In this document: positions 53,056-61,080 of the stretch, one piece after another
Numbering within the stretch: the stretch's first letter is position 1
Layout of the letters: each line of letters begins with the position of its first letter
Source of the DNA: JBBQXY01 sp038209195
Lineage (GTDB): Bacteria > Chloroflexota > Ktedonobacteria > Ktedonobacterales > Ktedonobacteraceae
Reading direction: 5' to 3'
DNA length: 64,000 bases
NCBI GenBank assembly: GCA_038209195.1
Contig: JBBQXY010000005.1
Coordinates: forward strand, 1 to 64,000
Notes under the pieces: model-generated
Seen by the model: only the letters and a program-made list of their open reading frames with translations
Database searches by the model: none
Told to the model about the DNA's origin: nothing
Made by a program: the position numbers and the translations under genes

Positions 53056-53898
53056 TCAAGCAAATTCTAACGATATATCAAAATTTGGCGCAGAGTGCGT
53101 CAAAGCCCCTAGCGAGATAAAATCTACGCCAGTCGACGCCACCGCCGCTAAACGTTCAGAGTCAGTACCAATATTGCCGGACGCTTCCAGTAGCATGCGC
53201 GGTGCTTCCCGGCGCACCAACTTCACCGCCTCGCGCATCGTGGCAATCTCCATATTGTCCAGCAGCACTACATCGGCCTCAGCCTTGATAGCCTGTCGCA
53301 CTTCTGCCAGCGTTTCACACTCAATCTCAATTTTGAGCAGATGCTGCGCAGCGCGACGAGCCGCCGTGACAGCCTGAACTATGCCACCAGCAGCCTTGAT
53401 ATGATTATCTTTAATTAGCACGCCATCGCTCAGGCCGTAGCGATGATTCTGCCCACCACCCAGACGCACCGCTTCCTTTTCCAGGCTGCGCAAACCCGGC
53501 GTCGTCTTGCGCGTATCAAGAATGCGTGCCGGTGTTCCTTCAATCGCATGCACACAACGCGCCGTACTGGTCGCGATGCCCGAAAGATGACCCAGGAAAT
53601 TGAGAGCCACGCGCTCAGCACTTAATATCGAACGTGCCGGACCGCTCAACTCTGCCAGCACCTGTTCCGGCTGTACAGTCACGCCATCTTCCACCAACGT
53701 GTCAAAAATGATATGCTCGTCCATCAGGCGAAATGTCTCAGCCGCCACAGCCAGCCCAGCCACTACCCCTGCCCGTCGAGCAATGATCCGCGCCTGAGCC
53801 TGTTGCTCTTCGGGCACCGTGCTGAGCGTCGTGATATCGTAATCAGCACCATCTTCCTCTAAAGCACGCTTTATCAAGTCTATCGGAGCTTTACGCAT
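53056..53898 (-). CDS. nadC: Nicotinate-nucleotide pyrophosphorylase (quinolinate phosphoribosyltransferase)
   Basis: This protein of about 280 residues forms nicotinate mononucleotide from quinolinate and PRPP. Blocks seen: RIIARRAGVVAG, SAERVALNFLGHLSGIAT, RILDTRKTTPGLR, GGGQNHRYGL, LIKDNHI, IEIECETL and LLDNM. The ATG at 53898 lies inside the end of nadB (eight-base overlap) after AGGAGA, so the two are translationally coupled. Confidence 0.96.
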   Translation of the reverse strand: MRKAPIDLIKRALEEDGADYDITTLSTVPEEQQAQARIIARRAGVVAGLAVAAETFRLMDEHIIFDTLVEDGVTVQPEQVLAELSGPARSILSAERVALNFLGHLSGIATSTARCVHAIEGTPARILDTRKTTPGLRSLEKEAVRLGGGQNHRYGLSDGVLIKDNHIKAAGGIVQAVTAARRAAQHLLKIEIECETLAEVRQAIKAEADVVLLDNMEIATMREAVKLVRREAPRMLLEASGNIGTDSERLAAVASTGVDFISLGALTHSAPNFDISLEFA

Positions 53899-55567
53899 AT
53901 GCAATGCTCTCCTGTCGCGAGTTTTCCACAGCCTCGGATAGCAACTCTCGCCTAAAGGTATAGTGACAACCCGTTAATGTTTCATCAAGTTGCTCGTAAT
54001 CGCTCCGCCAATGGCTACCCCGACTCTCACAGCGTTTCAGTGCGGCAGCAATAACCAGTTCCGCCACCAGCAACATATTCTCCGTTTCTTTCCCACGCGC
54101 AGTGTCCATTGTTGGCTCGCCGGCTTCATTTGCTGCCAGCATCGCTTGCCGTAACGCTCGAATCTGCTCTTTAGCCGCCAACAGTCCCGCCTCGTCGCGG
54201 CGTAACGAGACATATTGCCACATAATACGACGCACTTCCCGCCGCATCGTGGCGTCATCCATCGCAGCAAACGACGAGGTTGCCGCAGAAGTGAACTGTT
54301 CGTCCGGCAGCGAGACAAGCATTGCGTGACGTCCTCTTCTTGGCTCGCCTTCCACAACGCTTTGGCCCAGTACACCAGCAACACGCAAACCAAAGACCAG
54401 ACCCTCTAACAGCGAATTGCTTGCCAGCCGATTTGCGCCATGCACACCTGTACAGGCAACTTCTCCCACCGCATACAGCCCTGCTACATTTGTGTGACCA
54501 TCGGTATCGACCATCACACCGCCCATACAATAGTGCGCAGCGGGAGCAATAGGCAAGAGGTCCTTGGCGAGGTCAAGTCCAAAGCTACTACAAATCGCCG
54601 AGATAGTAGGGAAGCGCGCATACATTTTTTCCGCCTCCAGGTGTCGCAGGTCAAGATACTGGCAATCGGTCCCTTCCGCCAGCATCTCACTCAGAATGGC
54701 ACGAGCGACCACATCGCGTGGCGCAAGTTCAGCCTGAGCTGCATAGCGCAACATGAAACGCTCTCCCGCGTGATTGCGCAGGTATGCCCCTTCGCCGCGT
54801 ACCGCCTCAGAGATCAAATGCGAAGTTCCATCCATCACCAGTACCGTTGGATGAAATTGCATAAACTCCAGATCAGTCAGTGCTGCTCCTGCTCGCCATG
54901 CCAGTGCTAACCCATCCGCGGTAGCTCCCGCCGGATTAGAGGTATGCAACCACAGACCACCAGCCCCTCCATTCGCCAGCACCGTTGACCTTGCCTGCAC
55001 CGTGAAAGTCTCTCCATCTTTATTCATGGCCTCAAGACCCGTACAGATACCCTCGCGCACTAACAATCGGCTCACATAGGTCTCTTCGTAGAGCGTTATG
55101 GATCTACGCTTCTGTAGCGCACTCATCAACGCACGCTCGATCTCTGCCCCAGTGGCATCTCCACCAGCATGGAGTACGCGCCAACGGCTATGCGCCGCCT
55201 CCCGCCCCAAAAGCAAGCCATCAGGTGTCTCATGTGCATCGCTCCCAGCTTCTTTCCTATCAAACTTCACCCCCATCTGCATCAACCAACGGGCTGCCGC
55301 TGGTCCCTCTTCTACCAGGATGCGCACCGCCTCCTCATCACAAAGACCCGCTCCTGCGACAAGCGTATCCTGCAAATGTAATGCCGGGCTATCGTCTGCA
55401 CCCAACGCTACTGAGAGACCACCCTGCGCATAGCGCGTGTTACTCTCTCCAAATTGCCCTTTGGTAAAAAGAGCTACGCGCATCGACTGCGGTAATCCTA
55501 AGGCAACCGAGAGTCCCGCGATCCCCCCTCCAACAATGGCGACATCATACATCTGGCTGCTTGCCAT
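53891..55567 (-). CDS. nadB: L-aspartate oxidase
   Basis: This 558-residue FAD enzyme oxidises aspartate to iminoaspartate in the first step of de novo NAD synthesis. The dinucleotide-binding motif VAIVGGGIAGLS is at the N-terminus, and the SdhA-type blocks RYAQGGLSVAL, ANGGAGGLW, EFMQFHPTVLV, HYCMGGVMVD and GVHGANRLASNSLLEGLVFG follow, then a helical C-terminal domain. It heads the nadB-nadC-nadA operon. GGGGAAGGAT precedes the ATG. Confidence 0.96.
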   Translation of the reverse strand: MASSQMYDVAIVGGGIAGLSVALGLPQSMRVALFTKGQFGESNTRYAQGGLSVALGADDSPALHLQDTLVAGAGLCDEEAVRILVEEGPAAARWLMQMGVKFDRKEAGSDAHETPDGLLLGREAAHSRWRVLHAGGDATGAEIERALMSALQKRRSITLYEETYVSRLLVREGICTGLEAMNKDGETFTVQARSTVLANGGAGGLWLHTSNPAGATADGLALAWRAGAALTDLEFMQFHPTVLVMDGTSHLISEAVRGEGAYLRNHAGERFMLRYAAQAELAPRDVVARAILSEMLAEGTDCQYLDLRHLEAEKMYARFPTISAICSSFGLDLAKDLLPIAPAAHYCMGGVMVDTDGHTNVAGLYAVGEVACTGVHGANRLASNSLLEGLVFGLRVAGVLGQSVVEGEPRRGRHAMLVSLPDEQFTSAATSSFAAMDDATMRREVRRIMWQYVSLRRDEAGLLAAKEQIRALRQAMLAANEAGEPTMDTARGKETENMLLVAELVIAAALKRCESRGSHWRSDYEQLDETLTGCHYTFRRELLSEAVENSRQESIAYA

Positions 55568-55751
55568 AGCTTTCAGCTATCCTTCCCCTTGACTAAGTGT
55601 ACTTCTAACACTTACTCAAACGCAAAAAAAACACGTAGTGCCAAGTAAAATTGAAAAGGTGTCTCTTGTACACTAACCTTGCTAAGTAGTATACCCAATA
55701 ATGTGAGGAAAAACAAGGGTAAAAAGTACACTATCTCCCAATGGGCTCATA

Positions 55752-55778
55752 TGTAGTGACTTCCCTTGGGAATGTCAG
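55752..55778 (+). repeat. Degenerate GTAGGGA-type hairpin repeat
   Basis: GTAGTGACTTCCC followed by TTGGGAATGTCAGG resembles the hairpin at 51066. It lies in the 226-base gap between nadB and the S51-like gene, which otherwise shows no gene. Confidence 0.35.
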
Positions 55779-55793
55779 GTTCCAAAACAACTG

Positions 55794-56507
55794 CTACCCA
55801 CTCACAAAGCTATCGTCGAAGCTTTCTCCTGCCCGATACACCGTAGGCTGCCCCTTACGATACAACGTCACTGCCCCCTGCCCATACACGCGCCAACTGG
55901 CCCCCCTATCACCAGGACCATCATCAAGCATGCCAGTGCGTTCATCGATGCCGAGCAAAACTGCCTTCGGCAACAACTTGCTCATTTGCGCTGCCCAACC
56001 TTTGCCAAAGCTATTGTGATGTGGCAATACGCACGTATTGGGTACCAGTCCCAGTCCCTCAACAACTTCTCGCCGTGCCGGGTCAAAGTAGAACTGACAC
56101 ATCACCATCGCCCCTGCGCTGCTACCCGCTATCACCGCACCGGCCTCGTACGCCGTGCGCATTGCTTGCCAACACAAGCTATCTTTGAGCGTCTCGCCAA
56201 GATAACCCGTAAACCCACCCAGCATATAGATCAAGCACGATTGTGCAATACTTTCAGCCAGGGATGGATCATTAGCCGAAGCCTTATCAATAAGAGGAAG
56301 AGACGCAACCTGCCTGGCTCCCAGTCCACGAAACCAGCGCACGCCATTATTGCCCGCCCGCTGCTGATTATTATCCGGTGCAGCAGCAGTCGGAATAATA
56401 CTGATCACCGCACTGGAACCACCAGCCAGTTCAATCGCTCTCCGGTCAGCCTCGGCCATTTTCCCTCCAAATTCAGCCCCACCCTCCAAAAGAAGATATC
56501 CTGCCAT
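55794..56507 (-). CDS. Peptidase S51 / cyanophycinase-like protein
   Basis: This 237-residue protein of the PepE/cyanophycinase (type 1 glutamine-amidotransferase-like) fold has its nucleophile in AGSSAGAMVM (Ser), His in LPHHNSFGKGW, and GIDERTGML near the end. Known members hydrolyse cyanophycin, alpha-aspartyl dipeptides or gamma-glutamyl compounds. No cyanophycin synthetase is nearby, so substrate is open. It is divergent from the defence-like operon. Confidence 0.82.
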   Translation of the reverse strand: MAGYLLLEGGAEFGGKMAEADRRAIELAGGSSAVISIIPTAAAPDNNQQRAGNNGVRWFRGLGARQVASLPLIDKASANDPSLAESIAQSCLIYMLGGFTGYLGETLKDSLCWQAMRTAYEAGAVIAGSSAGAMVMCQFYFDPARREVVEGLGLVPNTCVLPHHNSFGKGWAAQMSKLLPKAVLLGIDERTGMLDDGPGDRGASWRVYGQGAVTLYRKGQPTVYRAGESFDDSFVSG

Positions 56508-56738
56508 CGTTCACCTCGTATATCCTTTAATTCTTTGCGATCCAACGCTTTTACCCCATTTGTAATATCCATTATAAACGATTCTTTGGCAAAACATCTG
56601 GCACTACCAGGGCGATTAACTACCAATGTTCATAATTTCTCTTGCCTTTTCACCCATAAACTGGTACTCTAAGTGGCAAATCAAGAGCTAGCGATTAGCA
56701 AATTAATACGTGAGAGCATTGTGTTGAGAGGGGATACC

Positions 56739-59700
56739 ATGAGCGAACAGAATAATATACTTACCGACCCAAAGGATTGGCCTGCCATTGTTCAGGAACG
56801 ACTTAAAGAACTCAGTACACCGAACAGCCTGGACTCTCTCAAAAATTTATTTTGGAAAGATTTGGAATATACGCGAGTTAGCAAGCCTCTACCTTACCAC
56901 TATAGATGGTCACAAACATTACAACAATCGCTCTATGAAAAAGACCCCATACTACATCTCGCGACAGGTGGTTCTGATAACGAGTTTGATGTTCTGTATA
57001 TTCACTTGAAATCTCCTAAGCTATTGCCTGGTGAAGAACGCCCCATCGTAATGGAGTTATTGAAAAGTCATTTGGATGCCCTATTCATCTTCTCCAACGC
57101 ATCACAAGACCGATGGCATTTTGTAAATGTAAAGCAAGATGCTCAGAACGCGAAACGCCGCTTGTTGCGCCGTATCACCATTGGACCAGAAGAACGCTTA
57201 TACACAGCCTCTCACCAGTTAGCAAAGCTACAAATGGCCAACAGAGAACAAGCATCACGGCTTGATATCCGCCAATGGCACGAGGAGGCTTTCAATGTTG
57301 AAGAGGTTACAAAACGGTTCTTTGAAGAATACAAGGCACTCTTCAAAGTGCTACAGATTGATCTGAAGAACCAGACCAGTGCGAGTGATTTTGTGTGGGC
57401 CCATGACTATGCATTACAGTTTCTCAATCGCTGCATGTTCCTCTATTTTATCCAACGGAAAGGGTGGCTAGGCGGTGATAGAGAATTTTTACACACATTC
57501 TGGGAAAGCTACCAAACAACGAACCACGAGCAAGATACTTTTTTTGAGTCCTGGCTCCAGGTACTCTTTTTCGAAGCCTTCAATAATCGCTTTCATGGCG
57601 GTCATACCTATTTCCCACAAAGCATCCAGAACATTCTGGCAAATGCTCCCTACCTAAATGGGGGTCTATTTGCCAGAAACACGTTGGACTCCCAACAGAC
57701 CTTTGTGATTTCGGATGAGCGTTTTGCGCAGGTGTTTGCCTTCTTTGAGAAGTACAATTTCACGATCACTGAGGATAGCCCCTTGGATCAGGAAGTTGCT
57801 GTTGACCCGGAGATGATTGGACGGGTCTATGAAAGTCTGGTCAACGTATCTACCGAAATAGATGAGCGTGGAGACGCGGGAATTTTCTATACCCCACGTA
57901 CCGAGATTGATTTGATGTGCCGTTTGTCTGTCGTTGATTACCTGAACAACCACCTGGGCGAGTCAGACGAACGCGTGAAACCTGCTTTGTATGACCTGGT
58001 CTTTGCACTGGAACCACATGAAAAATCGGAGGCGGATGATGGCTTCAATCAATTCAATCTGTGGAAGCAATTACATACGCTGCTGGAAGAAATCACGGTT
58101 CTCGATCCCGCCTGTGGTTCTGGCTCGTTCCTCGTGGGTATGTTACATGTGCTGGATGACATAGAAGATCGTGTGAACCAATACTGTGATGTTGACGAGA
58201 ATCCTTATCGGCGCAAAATGCGCATTATTCGGGAGAGCCTGTATGGCGTTGACTCCATGGGCTGGGCGGTGCATATCGCTGAGTTGCGCCTATGGCTCGC
58301 CCTTATTGTTGATGCCGATACGTCTCCTGATTCAGGTATGGCAAGTGAAACCGAGCGGCATGTACGCACAGTCCCCTTACTCCCTCATCTCAGCTTCAAA
58401 ATTCGCCAGGGCGATAGCCTGGTACAGGAACTGGGCCGCTTGAATATGGGCCGAAAGCAATTGATTAGTGGGCTTCCGCGACCATTCACCGTGCGTTTAA
58501 ATCTCTTGAAAGCAGATAAAAGAAAGTATTTCCATGGGCCAGGCAAATCGAGAGAGGCAATCGAGCAGGACGAATTCCGCCTGTTTTGCGATATTTTGGA
58601 TGACCGCATTCAAACGAAGCGCGAAAAGATAAAGAGCCACCTTAGGGTTATTGAGGAATTGAAAGGGGAGCGTTCCCTCTTTGATAACACGCTAACAAGC
58701 AGCGAGAATATACCTACAAGCAGCACAAATAATAAAACCAAGATTGCTGATCGAGAAAAGCTCATCGCGGCGGACGAACAAGAACTTGAGGAGTTACTAC
58801 TGGCGCGGGCTCGGCTTGTTAATCCGAAAGATGTGCCTTTTGTGTGGGACTTAGCCTTCGCCGAGGTTATCGATGAACCAAAAAATGGTTTTGATATCGT
58901 CATTGGCAACCCACCTTACGTGCGACAGGAGCAGATCGCCGATCCGCATCTGCCGCGTAATGTGGCTTTGACCGCTGATAGCAAACGAGCCTATAAAAAC
59001 AAATTAGCACGATCGGTGTATCAGGCCTTTCCTGAGTTCTTTGGTTATATCGAAGGCAATATTACAGCGAAACATAAAATCGACGCCAAAAGCGATCTGT
59101 ACATCTATTTCTACTTGCATGGCCTGTCACTGCTAAATGAAAAGGGATCGTTCTGCTTTATCACCTCAAATTCGTGGTTAGATGTTGGCTATGGAGCCGA
59201 CTTGCAAGAATTCTTACTGACTAACTGCCGCGTGAAGATGATCCTGGACAACCAGTACAAACGTTCCTTCGCCACAGCCGATGTCAATACGGTCATCACC
59301 CTCTTCTCGGCACCCGCAAAAAAGCCAGGTGAAGCAGAATTGTCGAACGTCATGCGCTTTGTCATGTTTAAGGTGACGTTCGAGCATATCCTGGCGGCAG
59401 ATGTGTTCAGGAAAATTGAGCAGATAGCGGTGCGCTCACAAACACCCGAATATCGCGTTTATCCGATTACCCAAAAAGACCTGCTCGCAGATGGTTATAC
59501 CTATGCTGTAGAGAGTGGCGAAGATTCTCCCCGGCCCAAAAAGGGCCACAAAACTACCGTCACTACCATAAAAGAAACCTCCACAACTTATGCTGCCAAC
59601 AAGTGGGGCGGCAAATACTTGCGTGCGCCAGAAATCTACTGGACAATTATCGAAAAAGGACGAGGCAAGTTAGTACGTCTTGGTGACATTGCAGAGGTAC

Positions 59701-60551
59701 GTTTTGGTATCAAAACTGGTGCCAATGAGTTTTTCTACTTGGATGAAGCGAAAGCCAAACAATGGCACATCGAGGAAGAGTTTTTACGTCCCGTGATCAA
59801 AAGCCCCAAAGAATGTAAGAATATCTTGATTGATCCTCATACACTGAAATCTCGTCTTTTTGTGTGTCACAAGTCTAAAGAAGAATTGAAAGGCACTGCT
59901 GCTTTAACTTACATAAAGTGGGGAGAAAACCAAGGGTATCATAATAGACCAAGTTGCGCAAACAGAAATAAATGGTGGGATTTAGGGGTACGTATTGCTC
60001 CACGCTTGGGCTTTAACTATCTCATTGACTCAACAGCTCGAACACTTTATGCACCAAATGACTGTTTCTTCAGCGACAATTTCCAGGAAGTACATATTAC
60101 TTCTCAGCTAGTCTTACCGCTATGCACATCGTTAAACTCTATAATTTTTCAGCTTATGGTAAATGTAGCAGGAAGGGCTAATTTTGGCGACGGTTTACTG
60201 AAAATTCAGACGTATGAGGTTAGTGACCTTCTTTGTCTCAATCCAACTAGTATAAATGTATATGATAGTGAAGTATTTGCATCCTCATCATGGGATGTTC
60301 TACATCCATCGTTGGACCGTCGCTCACTTGATACCATCGTCTTCGATGCCTTAAACCTCACGCAAGGAGAGCAAGATGCAGTATATGAAGCTGTCATTGG
60401 TCTCGTTGAGTCGCGCTTGAAAAAGGCCAGTAGCTTTAAAGTGGCACAGGAGCAACAGAAGCGCGTAGAGGCTGTGGAAAAGACACTGGGAATATGGATG
60501 GGATTGCCCCGAGAGTTTGCCGAGGACGAGGTAGAAAATAACTATGCCTGA
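56739..60551 (+). CDS. Eco57I-type DNA adenine methyltransferase (type IIG/defence-like)
   Basis: This 1270-residue protein has an N-terminal region of about 350 residues with no clear PD-ExK nuclease motif and a helical spacer (DPEMIGRVYESLVN, GIFYTPRTEIDLM). An N6-adenine methylase core follows, with motif I DPACGSGSFL (about residue 455) and motif IV NPPY (about 724). The C-terminal target-recognition half (about 970-1230) is distinctly richer in A+T at 59870-60300. It presumably marks host DNA. GAGAGGGG precedes the ATG at 56739. Its end overlaps the PIN gene by eight bases. Confidence 0.9.
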   Translation: MSEQNNILTDPKDWPAIVQERLKELSTPNSLDSLKNLFWKDLEYTRVSKPLPYHYRWSQTLQQSLYEKDPILHLATGGSDNEFDVLYIHLKSPKLLPGEERPIVMELLKSHLDALFIFSNASQDRWHFVNVKQDAQNAKRRLLRRITIGPEERLYTASHQLAKLQMANREQASRLDIRQWHEEAFNVEEVTKRFFEEYKALFKVLQIDLKNQTSASDFVWAHDYALQFLNRCMFLYFIQRKGWLGGDREFLHTFWESYQTTNHEQDTFFESWLQVLFFEAFNNRFHGGHTYFPQSIQNILANAPYLNGGLFARNTLDSQQTFVISDERFAQVFAFFEKYNFTITEDSPLDQEVAVDPEMIGRVYESLVNVSTEIDERGDAGIFYTPRTEIDLMCRLSVVDYLNNHLGESDERVKPALYDLVFALEPHEKSEADDGFNQFNLWKQLHTLLEEITVLDPACGSGSFLVGMLHVLDDIEDRVNQYCDVDENPYRRKMRIIRESLYGVDSMGWAVHIAELRLWLALIVDADTSPDSGMASETERHVRTVPLLPHLSFKIRQGDSLVQELGRLNMGRKQLISGLPRPFTVRLNLLKADKRKYFHGPGKSREAIEQDEFRLFCDILDDRIQTKREKIKSHLRVIEELKGERSLFDNTLTSSENIPTSSTNNKTKIADREKLIAADEQELEELLLARARLVNPKDVPFVWDLAFAEVIDEPKNGFDIVIGNPPYVRQEQIADPHLPRNVALTADSKRAYKNKLARSVYQAFPEFFGYIEGNITAKHKIDAKSDLYIYFYLHGLSLLNEKGSFCFITSNSWLDVGYGADLQEFLLTNCRVKMILDNQYKRSFATADVNTVITLFSAPAKKPGEAELSNVMRFVMFKVTFEHILAADVFRKIEQIAVRSQTPEYRVYPITQKDLLADGYTYAVESGEDSPRPKKGHKTTVTTIKETSTTYAANKWGGKYLRAPEIYWTIIEKGRGKLVRLGDIAEVRFGIKTGANEFFYLDEAKAKQWHIEEEFLRPVIKSPKECKNILIDPHTLKSRLFVCHKSKEELKGTAALTYIKWGENQGYHNRPSCANRNKWWDLGVRIAPRLGFNYLIDSTARTLYAPNDCFFSDNFQEVHITSQLVLPLCTSLNSIIFQLMVNVAGRANFGDGLLKIQTYEVSDLLCLNPTSINVYDSEVFASSSWDVLHPSLDRRSLDTIVFDALNLTQGEQDAVYEAVIGLVESRLKKASSFKVAQEQQKRVEAVEKTLGIWMGLPREFAEDEVENNYA

Positions 60552-61080
60552 TCTTGCGTCATTGCCGGGTGGTATAAGGGTATTTGTGGATACCAACATT
60601 TTCCATTTTCACTTTCAAGGAAAATCGCAGACGTGTACCGCCTTTTTGACCCGCATTGCTCGTGGCGAGGTCGAAGCATATGTCAATACGCAGGTGCTTT
60701 CAGATCTGCTGCATAAACTGATGCTGGCTGAAGCTTTTGCAAAACAATGCACAAAAAGCACTAATCCCCAGGAACTGAAGAAATACCTGAAAGGGATGCG
60801 CGGTAAGCAACTCATCCTAACGGATTATCAATTACAGTTTGAGCTAGTGATGGCTATTGGTTTGCGTGTTATTCGTATCAACGAAAAGCTTTTGATGGAT
60901 ACAAAAGAGGAGCGTAAGAACTATTATTTGATGACAGGAGATTCGCTGCACATTGGTTCAATGAGCAGACAAAAATCGCCTCTACGTCATATTGCTAGCT
61001 ATGATGCTGATTTCGCCCATATTCCTGGTTTAACTGTTTGGCAACCAAGTGATATTTCGTTATGGTCAAAAGGTGTATAA
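60544..61080 (+). CDS. PIN-domain ribonuclease-like protein
   Basis: This 178-residue protein opens with the PIN motif RVFVDTNIF (first acidic metal ligand). It has a helical middle with an acidic residue region (EVEAYVNTQVLSDLL) and the C-terminal acidic block DSLHIGSM...IASYDADFAHI, so the PIN metal site looks complete. PIN proteins cut RNA, often as toxins, but no antitoxin gene is adjacent. It sits between and is coupled to the methylase and helicase genes, which suggests a role in the same system. Confidence 0.82.
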   Translation: MPDLASLPGGIRVFVDTNIFHFHFQGKSQTCTAFLTRIARGEVEAYVNTQVLSDLLHKLMLAEAFAKQCTKSTNPQELKKYLKGMRGKQLILTDYQLQFELVMAIGLRVIRINEKLLMDTKEERKNYYLMTGDSLHIGSMSRQKSPLRHIASYDADFAHIPGLTVWQPSDISLWSKGV

